From JAENVT01 sp031412355 (lineage in GTDB: Bacteria; Actinomycetota; Acidimicrobiia; Acidimicrobiales; Ilumatobacteraceae), in assembly GCA_031412355.1 (NCBI GenBank), contig JANOCR010000314.1, positions 1-49,351 on the forward strand: a stretch of DNA of 49,351 nt, in the 5' to 3' direction. Made by a program: the position numbers and the translations under genes. Shown here piece by piece: positions 22,364 to 31,158 of the stretch. Within the stretch, counting starts at the first letter, position 1; every line of letters begins with the position of its first letter. The notes under the pieces were generated by a model. It was not told the DNA's origin. It did not search any database and saw only the letters and a list, made by a program, of their open reading frames with translations.

Positions 22364-23740
22364 TTGCGATACGTTTCGACGCGCGGGCAGGCCGCCGATC
22401 TCGGCTTCACCGAGGCGCTGGTGGCCGGCCTGGCCAGCGACGGCGGGTTGTACGTGCCGGCCGAATGGCCCAGCCTGCCGCAGCGAGGCGACGGCATGGA
22501 TTACGCGGCCCGCGCCGCGCAGATCATGCAGCTTTTCGTCGGTGACGAGATACCTGTCGACACATTGGCGGCGATGTGCACCGACGCGTACAACACCTTC
22601 GCCCATCCGGCTGTGGTCCCGCTGGTGCAGATCGACGCCGACCACTTCGTGCAGGAGTTGTTCCACGGCCCGACGCTGGCCTTCAAGGACGTGGCCCTGC
22701 AGTTGGTCGGTCGCCTGTTCGAGCACGTGCTGTCGAAACAGGGCCGGCGGGTGACGATCGTTGCCGCGACCTCGGGCGACACCGGATCGGCGGCGATCGA
22801 TGGCATCAAGAACTGCGCGCACGCCGACATCGTCATCCTGTATCCGAACGGCCGCACCAGCGAGGTGCAACGCCGGCAGATGACCACCGTCACCTCGCCG
22901 AACGTCCACGTCGTGGCCATCGACGGCTCGTTCGACGATTGCCAGGACCTCGTCAAGGCGATGTTCAACGATGCGGAATTCCGCGAGCGGATGAACCTCA
23001 GTGCGGTGAACTCGATCAACTGGGCACGCGTCATGGCACAGGTGGTGTACTACGTGACGGCCACCGATCACCTTCGTGGCGACGTCAGCTTCTGTGTTCC
23101 CAGTGGCAACTTCGGCAACGTCTTCTCCGGATGGATCGCCAGGCAGATGGGCGCGCCGATCGATCGGCTCGTCGTTGCGTCGAATGCCAACGACATCCTC
23201 ACCCGCTTCTTCACCGACAACGACATGAGTACCCGCGAGGTCGTGCCCTCGTTGAGCCCATCGATGGACATCCAGGTGTCGTCGAACTTTGAACGCCTGT
23301 TGTTCGAGATCAACGGGCGCGACGGTGGACTGACCGCCGAACAGCTTCAACGGTTCCGGGCCAGCGGGTCGTTGTCGATCGAAGCCGACCAGCGCGCCGG
23401 ACACATCGACGGCGTGTTCATGGCCGAACGCCTCGACGACGACCAGACAGTCGAGGTAATCCGTCGCACGTACGCATCCACCGGCATGCTGCTGGATCCG
23501 CACACCGCTGTGGCGGTCGGTGCCGCCGAACGGGTGCGATCAATGATCGCAGGGCCGGTCGTCACCTTGGCCACTGCTCATCCCTCCAAGTTCCCCGATG
23601 CCGTCGAAAGAGCCACGGGTCTGCGACCTCAGTTGCCAGCTCACCTGTCAGATCTGATGCAACGTCACGAATCTGTCACCGAGTTGGCCAACGATCTCGG
23701 TGCGGTCGAACAGTTCGTCGAGGCACGCGTCCGTCGGTGA
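22364..23740 (+). CDS. thrC: Threonine synthase
   Basis: 458 residues, the longer bacterial/yeast-type threonine synthase that converts O-phosphohomoserine to threonine with PLP. The N-terminus MRYVSTRGQA is canonical and needs a TTG start at 22364, 2 bp after hom. The PLP lysine is in HGPTLAFKDVALQ; further marks are AATSGDTGSAAIDG, CVPSGNFGNVFSGW and ATAHPSKFPDAV. It forms an operon with hom. The usual partner thrB is not found next to it; a kinase-fold gene follows instead. Confidence 0.96.
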   Translation: MRYVSTRGQAADLGFTEALVAGLASDGGLYVPAEWPSLPQRGDGMDYAARAAQIMQLFVGDEIPVDTLAAMCTDAYNTFAHPAVVPLVQIDADHFVQELFHGPTLAFKDVALQLVGRLFEHVLSKQGRRVTIVAATSGDTGSAAIDGIKNCAHADIVILYPNGRTSEVQRRQMTTVTSPNVHVVAIDGSFDDCQDLVKAMFNDAEFRERMNLSAVNSINWARVMAQVVYYVTATDHLRGDVSFCVPSGNFGNVFSGWIARQMGAPIDRLVVASNANDILTRFFTDNDMSTREVVPSLSPSMDIQVSSNFERLLFEINGRDGGLTAEQLQRFRASGSLSIEADQRAGHIDGVFMAERLDDDQTVEVIRRTYASTGMLLDPHTAVAVGAAERVRSMIAGPVVTLATAHPSKFPDAVERATGLRPQLPAHLSDLMQRHESVTELANDLGAVEQFVEARVRR

Positions 23741-23759
23741 CGGGACTACGGTGCCCGCG

Positions 23760-24866
23760 ATGGGGGACAACTTCGACTTCGCACTGCCGACCGATATCGC
23801 CGAGCTCACGCCCGCCTATCTCACTCGAGCGCTGAGGCACGGTGGTCACTTGGCAAACGGCGAGGTGTCGACGGTCGATGCCCAGCCGGTGGGTGCAGGC
23901 GTCGGCTTCGTCGGTCAGTTGGCTCGGCTGCACCTGACCTACGACGGTGACCGTGGTTCGTTGCCCGACGTGATGGTCGCCAAGTTCCCCATCGATGATC
24001 CGATGGCGAAGTACCTCGCTCAGATCTACGGGTTCTATCGGACCGAGGCGGAGTGCTACCGCCAAGCGGCAACGATCGGTCTCGGCGTCCCGACGCCCGC
24101 TGTGTACCTCAGCGAGGTCAGTGCCGACGATGCCGGGACGCTGATCCTGATGGAGGACCTCGCCGACGCGCGCATGGCCGATCAAGTCGCAGGCGCAGAC
24201 CTGGCCGACGCACAAGCGGTGATCGATGTTGCAGCGCAATTGCATGCCGAATGGTGGCAATCGCCGCGTCTGTCGGATCTGGCCTGGCTGCGACCGTTGA
24301 ACAACCCGGCCTACATGGCGGTCGGCGATCAGTACGACCAGTCGTGGCCGGTGTTTGCGGCGATGTTCGCGTCGGCACCCTCCGCTGCACTCGAGGTTGG
24401 CGAGCGCCTTGGCGCGCAATTGCCACTCTCGTATGACTGGCTGATGTCGAATCGCCCGCTCACGCTCACTCATACCGACTTCCGCCTCGACAACTTCTTT
24501 TTCGATCGGCCCGATGCACCGGTCACGGTCATCGATTGGCAGCTCACCGTGCGGTCGGTCGGCGCGATGGACGTGGGCTACTTCATCGTGCAGAGCTTGA
24601 CCACCGAGATGCGACGAGAACACGGCGAGGATTTGCTGCACCGGTGGCATCAGGGGCTCGTCGATCGCGGCGTCACCGGCTACTCGTGGGACGACGCACA
24701 GGCCGACTTCCACGACTCGGTGATGCTGCAGATGTCGATTCCGGTCATCAGTGCCGCCAACCTCGACCCGGCCAACGAACGCGGCCGGCAGTTGCTCGAC
24801 TGCCTCGGCCACCGCAGCTGCCAGGCCTTGGCCGACTACGGCTGCGCGGGTCTGCGAACCGGCTGA
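23760..24866 (+). CDS. Phosphotransferase of the APH/choline-kinase-like superfamily (EcKinase-like)
   Basis: 368 residues. The kinase core is seen in VMVAKFPIDDP (ATP-binding Lys), LILMEDLADAR, the catalytic-loop motif LTHTDFRLDNFFF (HxDxxxxN type) and the metal-binding VTVIDWQ. The fold is that of aminoglycoside phosphotransferases and ecdysteroid-kinase-like proteins. It starts 19 bp after thrC and occupies the place where homoserine kinase (thrB) stands in related actinobacterial clusters. Type II homoserine kinases belong to the same superfamily, so it could be a non-orthologous homoserine kinase; equally it could act on an unrelated alcohol. The ATG at 23760 (MGDNFDFALP) follows the thrC stop. 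Confidence 0.82.
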   Translation: MGDNFDFALPTDIAELTPAYLTRALRHGGHLANGEVSTVDAQPVGAGVGFVGQLARLHLTYDGDRGSLPDVMVAKFPIDDPMAKYLAQIYGFYRTEAECYRQAATIGLGVPTPAVYLSEVSADDAGTLILMEDLADARMADQVAGADLADAQAVIDVAAQLHAEWWQSPRLSDLAWLRPLNNPAYMAVGDQYDQSWPVFAAMFASAPSAALEVGERLGAQLPLSYDWLMSNRPLTLTHTDFRLDNFFFDRPDAPVTVIDWQLTVRSVGAMDVGYFIVQSLTTEMRREHGEDLLHRWHQGLVDRGVTGYSWDDAQADFHDSVMLQMSIPVISAANLDPANERGRQLLDCLGHRSCQALADYGCAGLRTG

Positions 24867-25137
24867 CCATATGCACGTTGCGCATCGCGCACGCGTTCGC
24901 TACAGTTCCATTCGTTCGGGTTCGCCGAACATCTCGCTGCAACCGCTCCGGTGAAATGACCGTGCGGGGGTGCGGGGGGCGCGGAGAGGGCGCGGAGCGG
25001 GCGAATCATCTCGCCAACTCATCTCGCCAAATCATCTCGCCAAATCATCTCGCCAAATCTCCTCGATGGCGTGGCCGCCGGTCGTGTTCGTTCTGACACG
25101 CCGAGCCCACTGTCGTTCCCCAGAAAGCAGGTGGCCG
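24867..25137 (+). promoter_or_regulatory. rho upstream/leader region
   Basis: This 271-bp gap holds a small hairpin (GTTCG/CGAAC near 24917), a G-rich run (24963-25001) and then the C-rich 13-bp tandem repeats. It should contain the rho promoter and an untranslated leader. A reading frame continuous with rho crosses it, but the predicted peptide is repeat-derived and low in similarity to Rho. Confidence 0.5.
25005..25069 (+). repeat. 13-bp tandem repeats in the rho leader
   Basis: The unit ATCATCTCGCCAA occurs at 25005-25017, 25031-25043 and 25044-25056, with one variant (first base C) at 25018-25030 and a degenerate fifth unit to 25069. Each unit has five C and one G, so the transcript is C-rich and G-poor in a GC-rich genome. 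It lies 70-130 bp before the rho start. Confidence 0.9.
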
Positions 25138-26886
25138 GTGGCCGCGGAAGCTCTCGAACAGTCGATGCTCGAATCCAAGGACAAGGAGCAACTGCTCGCA
25201 ATTGCCCAGGCATTGGGCATCAAAACCACGTCGCGCGCCGCCAAGGCGACGCTCATCGACCGAATCCTCGAGACAACCGGTGGTGGCGCGCCCGTCGCCG
25301 CCCCGGCTCCCGTGACCAACGGTCGGGCAGCGAAGGCTTCGAAGGAAGCTGCGGCCGAGGAATCCGACGCCGGGGCTGCTGTCGACGCCACCGCACCCGT
25401 CGCAGAATCACCCGCAGAAGCGGCAATGGTCGAGCCCGAGGTCATCCTCGGACCCGACGGTGAACCGCTCGCCGACTGGGAGATCGAGCTCATCAAGTCG
25501 GGCGAGGTGGCTGTCACCGAGTTGGCCGTCTCACCGGCAGCATCTGCTCCTGGCGCCGCAGGAGGAGCTCCGTCGCAGGGCGGCGACGACGACGGCGATG
25601 GTGACGGCGATATCGAGAGCCGCAACAGTCGCCGACGCCGGCGCCGGCGCAACAAGGGCCGCGCCGATGGCCCGCAGGGCAGCGACCAGGAGCGTCCCGA
25701 CCGTCCCGATCGCCCCGAACGGGTCGACGAATCGGGCCCGCCGATCAACATGGAGCCCGTCCAGGTCTCCGGCTATCTCGACCTGCGCGACGAGGGCTAC
25801 GGCTTCTTGCGGGTCGATGGCTACCTGGCCAGTCGCGATGACGCCTACATACCTGTGAAGCTCACCCGGCAGTACGGTCTGTGCAAGGGCGACTATGTCA
25901 CCGGGCTCAGCCGTCCCGCAGGGCGGAACGAGAAGAACCCGGCCATGCTCGAGATCCACTCGGTCAACGGTGGCGAGCCCGACAAGGCCAAGACCCGTCC
26001 GCGATTCGAAGACCTCACAGCATTGTTCCCCGACGAGAAGCTGCGGCTCGAGAACCCGTCGGATCCCAACAACATGACAGCGCGCATCATCGACCTGATC
26101 TCGCCGATCGGCAAAGGGCAGCGCGGCATCATCGTGTCGCCGCCGAAGGCCGGCAAGACCACGATCATGAAGACGATCGCGACATCCATCGAACAGAACC
26201 ATCCCGAGGTCAAGCTGATGGTGCTGCTGATAGACGAGCGCCCCGAAGAAGTCACCGACATGCGTCGTACCGTGAAGGGCGAGGTCATCTCCAGCACCTT
26301 CGACCGGCCCAGCGACGAGCACACGCATGTGGCCGAACTGGCAATCGAAAAGGCGAAGCGGCTGGTCGAACAAGGTGAAGACGTCGTGATCATCCTCGAC
26401 GGCATCACCCGCCTCAGCCGCGCCTACAACCTGGCTGCACCGGCTAGCGGACGCATTCTGTCGGGTGGTATCGACGCCGGTGCGCTGTACCCGCCGAAGA
26501 AGTTCTTCGGCGCGGCCCGCAATGTCGAAGAAGGTGGTTCGCTAACCATCTTGGCCACCGCTCTGGTCGAGACCAACAGCCGCATGGACGACGCGATCTT
26601 CGAGGAGTTCAAGGGCACGGGCAACATGGAGTTGCGCCTCGATCGCAAGCTGTCGGAGCGACGGATCTACCCGGCGATCGATGTCGATGCATCCAGCACC
26701 CGCCACGAAGAGCTGTTGTTCGATCGCAAGCAACTGCAGATGGTGTGGAAGCTGCGTCGCGTTCTCAGCGGACTCGCCGCCGACGGCAACGCCGCCCCCG
26801 GTCTCGAGCTTTTGGTCGACCGCCTGCGTACGTTCCGCACCAACGACGAGTTCCTCAACGAAATCGGCAAGCAACCCGCTATGTAA
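25138..26886 (+). CDS. rho: Transcription termination factor Rho
   Basis: About 582 residues. The N-terminal Rho domain (KEQLLAIAQALGIKTTSRA) is followed by a long low-complexity insert (about 60-200) ending in an Asp run and RRRRRRRNKGR, as in other actinobacterial Rho proteins. Then come the RNA-binding cold-shock-like domain (SGYLDLRDEGYGFLRVDGYL) and the ATPase core with Walker A SPPKAGKTT and Walker B VVIILDGITRLSRAYN. The hexamer uses ATP to terminate transcription at rut sites. GTG at 25138 is chosen for its AGCAGG site 6-7 bases upstream; ATG at 25165 is an alternative. The upstream repeats may serve autoregulation. Confidence 0.96.
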   Translation: MAAEALEQSMLESKDKEQLLAIAQALGIKTTSRAAKATLIDRILETTGGGAPVAAPAPVTNGRAAKASKEAAAEESDAGAAVDATAPVAESPAEAAMVEPEVILGPDGEPLADWEIELIKSGEVAVTELAVSPAASAPGAAGGAPSQGGDDDGDGDGDIESRNSRRRRRRRNKGRADGPQGSDQERPDRPDRPERVDESGPPINMEPVQVSGYLDLRDEGYGFLRVDGYLASRDDAYIPVKLTRQYGLCKGDYVTGLSRPAGRNEKNPAMLEIHSVNGGEPDKAKTRPRFEDLTALFPDEKLRLENPSDPNNMTARIIDLISPIGKGQRGIIVSPPKAGKTTIMKTIATSIEQNHPEVKLMVLLIDERPEEVTDMRRTVKGEVISSTFDRPSDEHTHVAELAIEKAKRLVEQGEDVVIILDGITRLSRAYNLAAPASGRILSGGIDAGALYPPKKFFGAARNVEEGGSLTILATALVETNSRMDDAIFEEFKGTGNMELRLDRKLSERRIYPAIDVDASSTRHEELLFDRKQLQMVWKLRRVLSGLAADGNAAPGLELLVDRLRTFRTNDEFLNEIGKQPAM

Positions 26887-26948
26887 ATGATCCGGGTTCG
26901 GCGGAATCTGGCCGATACACTGGGTATTCGATTTAAACGGAGAAAACC

Positions 26949-27161
26949 ATGAAGACCGACACCCATCCCACGTACAACGACACGACGGTGCGCTGCAGTT
27001 GCGGCAATACGTTCGTCACCCGCTCGACCCGCGCTGGTGACCTGCAGGTCGAGCTGTGCAACGAGTGCCATCCGTTCTTCACCGGCAAGCAGAAGCTGGT
27101 CGATACCGGTGGCCGCGTCGAGCGCTTCAACAAGCGCTACGGCGAGCGCAAGACCAAGTAA
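26949..27161 (+). CDS. rpmE: 50S ribosomal protein L31 (zinc-binding form)
   Basis: 70 residues. The Cys residues in VRCSCGNTF and LCNECHPFF mark the C+ form that binds zinc. GGAGAAAA gives a strong ribosome binding site. It follows rho, as in most actinobacteria, and a strong terminator stands after it. Confidence 0.97.
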   Translation: MKTDTHPTYNDTTVRCSCGNTFVTRSTRAGDLQVELCNECHPFFTGKQKLVDTGGRVERFNKRYGERKTK

Positions 27162-27179
27162 TTCGTTCAGAACTCCGAC

Positions 27180-27210
27180 AACGACCCGGTCCCATGCGGC
27201 CGGGTCGTTT
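27180..27210 (+). terminator. Intrinsic terminator of rpmE
   Basis: AACGACCCGG (27180-27189) pairs perfectly with CCGGGTCGTT (27200-27209) around a 10-base loop and is followed by T residues. It starts 18 bp after the rpmE stop. Confidence 0.85.
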
Positions 27211-27228
27211 CGCGTCCGGATCCGTCCG

Positions 27229-27250
27229 CTTGTTACGGACTTGTTACAGA
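27229..27250 (+). repeat. 11-bp direct repeat before the DUF1800 gene
   Basis: CTTGTTACGGA and CTTGTTACAGA stand head to tail, with a spacing of one helical turn, 70-90 bp before the DUF1800 start. This is a possible operator or activator site. Confidence 0.4.
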
Positions 27251-27319
27251 CGACGACTCAAGATCCGCCAGGTCACAGCCGATGAACTGAAGGGCTATAG
27301 ACCGTGAAGGAGCGTCGGG

Positions 27320-28621
27320 GTGCCAGTTTCAGACGACGACCTGGCCCACCTGTTGCGGCGAACCGAGTTCGTCGTGCGGCCCAGCCGGCTGGCGGAGCTG
27401 AAGGCACTCGATCTCACCACCCCTGACGCAGCGGTCGACAACGTGATGAGCATCGCCCTCAACGGCAATTCTGCGCTGCCGCCGTACTTCCAGAGCGAAG
27501 ACACGGCGAGCAGCTGGAACCAGTACGTCGCAGCCTGCACGTTTTGGATCAACAACATGATCACCAAGCCGCGGCCGTTCCAGGAGAAGATGACGCTGTT
27601 CTGGCACGGCCACTTCGTCAGCGCATGGTGGGACGTCGGCAAAGGCTTCCACATGATGCAGCAGACACAGATGTATCGCGAGAACTGCCTGGGCAACTTC
27701 CACACCATGACGCAGAAGATGGCCATCGACCGGGCGATGCTGGTGTACCTCTCCAATGCCGAGAACGTGAAGGGCTCGCCCAACCAGAACTTCGCCCGCG
27801 AACTGATGGAGTTGTTCACGCTCGGCGTCGGCAACTACACCGAGACCGACGTCGAGGCTGCAGCACAGGCGTGGACTGGGCACAACGCTGATTGGCCCGA
27901 GTACGCGTACGTGTTCAAGTCGAACCGTCACGACTACACCAACAAGACCTTCTTCGGCACCACCAAGGCGTGGGACGGCCCGGAGATCATCGACGAGATC
28001 TTGCTGAACAACGCAGGGAAGAAGCTGATCGCGGCGCGCTTCATCACCAAGAAGCTGTGGGAGTTCCTGGCCCATCCAACCCCACCGGCGGGGGTGGTCG
28101 ATGCTCTCGCCCCGGCGTTCGCTGCGAACATGAACCTGACCAACCTGGTCCGTGAGATCCTCCAGCACCCCGAGTTCTACAGCACCGCTGCCAAGCAGGG
28201 CCTGGTGCGCACACCAATCGAGTACATCGTCGCGTTGTGCTACTACAGCGGTCTGGACGCCGGGGATCTCGGCGTCTCGTGGCGGGCAGAGACCACGGGT
28301 CAGCAGATGTACCAGCCTCCGAATGTGGCCGGCTGGAAAGCGAATGCTTACTGGCTCAACACCAGCGCACTGGCTGGACGCGCCGAATTCGCCCGATCCG
28401 TCACGTGGCAGTTGCGCGCCAACGGGGGGTTCAACAACCTGTACGCGATGTCGGCCGCCGCGGCTGTCGACTACGTGGCCAACTTCTTCGGCATCTACCC
28501 CCTGTCAACCACGACTCGAACCGCGCTGATCAATGCGCGAGCGTCCGAGCCCAACAACTGGTGGGCCGCAACCAACCTGCTGACCATGACCATGCTCGCC
28601 CCCGAATTCCACATGGCATGA
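27320..28621 (+). CDS. DUF1800 family protein
   Basis: 433 residues from a GTG with GAAGGAG eight bases upstream. The typical run LLRRTEFVVRPSRLAEL, FWHGHFVSAW, NFARELMELFTLGVGNYTETDVEAAAQAWTG and FITKKLWEFLAHP identifies the DUF1800 family, whose biochemical role is not established. Members are usually found beside a Tat-exported DUF1501 protein, as here (next gene, 10 bp downstream). I see no signal peptide, so it may ride out with its partner or stay inside. The pair interrupts the common rpmE-prfA order. Confidence 0.9.
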   Translation: MPVSDDDLAHLLRRTEFVVRPSRLAELKALDLTTPDAAVDNVMSIALNGNSALPPYFQSEDTASSWNQYVAACTFWINNMITKPRPFQEKMTLFWHGHFVSAWWDVGKGFHMMQQTQMYRENCLGNFHTMTQKMAIDRAMLVYLSNAENVKGSPNQNFARELMELFTLGVGNYTETDVEAAAQAWTGHNADWPEYAYVFKSNRHDYTNKTFFGTTKAWDGPEIIDEILLNNAGKKLIAARFITKKLWEFLAHPTPPAGVVDALAPAFAANMNLTNLVREILQHPEFYSTAAKQGLVRTPIEYIVALCYYSGLDAGDLGVSWRAETTGQQMYQPPNVAGWKANAYWLNTSALAGRAEFARSVTWQLRANGGFNNLYAMSAAAAVDYVANFFGIYPLSTTTRTALINARASEPNNWWAATNLLTMTMLAPEFHMA

Positions 28622-28631
28622 GGAGATGACG

Positions 28632-31127
28632 ATGCTTGATCCCGATATCTCCACGGCCGATGCCCGTCGACTGCTGTCGCAGCCCGATCTCCTCGGCGGC
28701 GCGCAGGGTCCCAACGGTTGGACGCGACGCAAGTTCTTGCAAGCGATCGGCGGCGGCGTCTTGGGCGGCGCTGCTCTGGGCACGTTCGGTGATCGTCTCG
28801 GTCTGGGCAGCCTGGGCTTCGATTTGTCGGAGGCGTTTGCCGGCACCCCGATCGGTGCCCGCGACGGAATCGTCCTCAACATCTTGTTGTACGGCGGCAA
28901 CGACGGGCTGAACACCGTCGTGCCCTACACCAACGGCAGCTACTACGACGTGCGTGGTCCGAGCTACGGCAACTTGGCGATCCCTGCCAGCCAGGTCTTG
29001 CCACTCGACGGCACATTCGGCCTGCATCCGAGCCTCGGCTACACCAAGCGCCTGTGGGACGCCGGGCAATTGGCCATCGTGCATGGTGTCGGCTACCCGA
29101 ATCCTGACCTGTCGCACTTCACGTCGATGGCTATCTGGATGGCCGCCAAGTTCGGTGTCGGTTCACCGGGCACCGGATGGATCGGTCGATGGCTCGACGG
29201 ACAACCGGCGGCCACCGCCGACTTGATGGCCGCAACCATCGGTTCTTCGGTGCCATTGCACTTGCTCGGTTCGGTTCGCCGCGCGGTAGCCGTTCCAGAG
29301 AACGGCTACAACATGTTCGGCGCCGGCACCGATGCTCCCGAATTACGGATGTACAACGGCCTTCGGGCGCTGTCGGATTCGCCAGCGGGGCGTGGGCAAT
29401 GGCACGACATGTACGCAAGCGTCATGAAGACTCAGCTCAAGCTGGCGGTCGATGTGTCTCCGGTGTATTCGCCGGAACCCACCGGTGACGACTTCGTCAG
29501 GAAGATGACCGTCGCGGCTCGGCTGATCAACGCCAACCTCGGATTCCGTGTGCTCGACGTCGGTCTCGACGGGTTCGACACGCACGACAACCAACCGGGC
29601 CGCCATGCGGACCTGCTGACCCAACTCGACACCGGCCTGGCGACGTTCTTCTCGACGCTCGATGCGGCGTTCTACAGCAGAGTCACCGTCGTGACGATGT
29701 CGGAGTTCGGGCGTACGCCGTACTCGAACGACTCGGCCGGCACCGATCACGGCACGGCCAACGTGCAGTTCGTTATCGGGGCCAACGTGAGGGGCGGTCA
29801 CTACGGACAGCCGTCGTCGTTCGCCTCGATCGACCATCAGTGGGATCGGTTCGACATGACGACTGACTTCCGCAATGTGCTCGGCACCGTGATCGACGGT
29901 TGGATGGGTGGCGGCGGCTCGACCATCCTCAACGGTGCGTTCGAGAACCTGGGGTTCTTCCACGCCGGACCCGGTGATCCACCACCCAGCGGTGGCATCC
30001 CGCCGTTGATCACCCCGCCGTCGAGCCCGACCGAGTTCGTCTCGATGAACCCTTTGAGGCTGTTCGACACCCGCGACGGCACGGGCGGCCGCCTGGGCCC
30101 GCTGAACGCTGGAGAGTCTTGGGCCTTCACCATTCGCGGTCAGTTCGGCGTGCCTGCCGACGCGATCGCGGTCGCCATCAACCTCACCGCCGTCGACGCG
30201 ACAACGGCCACGTTCGTCACGGCCTGGCCGGGCGGGCAGTCGCAACCAATGACCTCGAACCTCAATCCCGTTCCGGGGATGGCAGTTCCGAACCTGGCGA
30301 TCATCCGCCTCGGGAACGCCGGCGATGTCAACTTCTTCAACAACACCGGCACGGTCAATCTGCTTGCCGACGTCGTGGGTTACTTCCGCGACGGAACCTC
30401 GATCGGGATGGCGCCGTTGGCTCCTGCCCGGCTGCTCGACACACGTGAAGGCATTGGCGCACTCGGCGGCGGGCAGATGATCGATCTTCAGGTCGCAGGC
30501 CGCGGCGGTGTGTCGTCGAACCCCGAAGCCGTGGCCCTGAACGTCACGGTCACCGGCCCGACGGCGGGTAGCTACCTGACGGTGTGGCCATCGGGCGAGC
30601 CGAGGCCATTCGCGTCGAGCGTCAACATGGTCCCCGGTCAGACGGTGCCCAACATGGTCCTGACGCGTGTCGGTGCGAACGGCATGGTCAGCATCTACAA
30701 CAACACCGGATCGACCGACGTCGTCGTCGACGTGCTCGGCTGCTTCGATGGCGATGCGTCGGGTCGGTACGTGGCATTGAGCCCGCGGCGCGTGCTCGAC
30801 ACCCGTGAGGGGCTGGGCGCGCCACTCGCACAAGTCGGGCAAACGCCTCTAGAAGTCACGTTGCTGGGCAGAGGAGGCGTTCCGAACGAGGGGGTCAGCG
30901 GTGTCATGCTGAACGTCACCGCGGTCACCCCGACAGCCAACACGTTTGTCACCGTGTATCCGGGCGGCAGCGACCGGCCGATGGCCTCGAACCTCAACGT
31001 CTCCGGTGGTCAGGTGATCCCCAACATGGTCCTGGCCCGCTTGGGGGCAGGGGGCACCGTGATGATGTACAACAACGGCGGCCTGATCGACCTCGTCGCC
31101 GACGTCGTCGGCTACTTCACCGACTGA
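28632..31127 (+). CDS. Tat-exported DUF1501 protein with three C-terminal LDTR repeats
   Basis: About 831 residues. TRRKFLQAIGGG near residue 33 is a twin-arginine signal. DUF1501 covers about 75-440 (LNILLYGGNDGLNTVVPY, GVGYPNPDLSHFTSM, VLDVGLDGFDTHDNQPGRH, VTMSEFGRTPYSND, TDHGTA), a domain related to sulfatase/alkaline phosphatase-like folds. A Pro-rich linker leads to three repeats of about 115 residues that begin RLFDTRDG, RLLDTREG and RVLDTREG and end VVGYF, VLGCF and VVGYF. These repeats recur in actinobacterial surface proteins and are probably carbohydrate- or wall-binding. ATG at 28632 is preferred over 28626 because AGGAG then stands at the proper distance. Confidence 0.9.
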   Translation: MLDPDISTADARRLLSQPDLLGGAQGPNGWTRRKFLQAIGGGVLGGAALGTFGDRLGLGSLGFDLSEAFAGTPIGARDGIVLNILLYGGNDGLNTVVPYTNGSYYDVRGPSYGNLAIPASQVLPLDGTFGLHPSLGYTKRLWDAGQLAIVHGVGYPNPDLSHFTSMAIWMAAKFGVGSPGTGWIGRWLDGQPAATADLMAATIGSSVPLHLLGSVRRAVAVPENGYNMFGAGTDAPELRMYNGLRALSDSPAGRGQWHDMYASVMKTQLKLAVDVSPVYSPEPTGDDFVRKMTVAARLINANLGFRVLDVGLDGFDTHDNQPGRHADLLTQLDTGLATFFSTLDAAFYSRVTVVTMSEFGRTPYSNDSAGTDHGTANVQFVIGANVRGGHYGQPSSFASIDHQWDRFDMTTDFRNVLGTVIDGWMGGGGSTILNGAFENLGFFHAGPGDPPPSGGIPPLITPPSSPTEFVSMNPLRLFDTRDGTGGRLGPLNAGESWAFTIRGQFGVPADAIAVAINLTAVDATTATFVTAWPGGQSQPMTSNLNPVPGMAVPNLAIIRLGNAGDVNFFNNTGTVNLLADVVGYFRDGTSIGMAPLAPARLLDTREGIGALGGGQMIDLQVAGRGGVSSNPEAVALNVTVTGPTAGSYLTVWPSGEPRPFASSVNMVPGQTVPNMVLTRVGANGMVSIYNNTGSTDVVVDVLGCFDGDASGRYVALSPRRVLDTREGLGAPLAQVGQTPLEVTLLGRGGVPNEGVSGVMLNVTAVTPTANTFVTVYPGGSDRPMASNLNVSGGQVIPNMVLARLGAGGTVMMYNNGGLIDLVADVVGYFTD

Positions 31128-31158
31128 GCCCGGCGGGCAATCGCTAGCGTGGCGGCCG

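Noticed and set aside
25005..25069. CRISPR array
   Set aside because: The 13-bp units are directly adjacent without spacers, and no cas gene is in the window.
27286..27302. TATAGA as a -10 box of the DUF1800 gene
   Set aside because: A start of transcription seven bases later would leave no room for the GAAGGAG ribosome binding site used by that gene.
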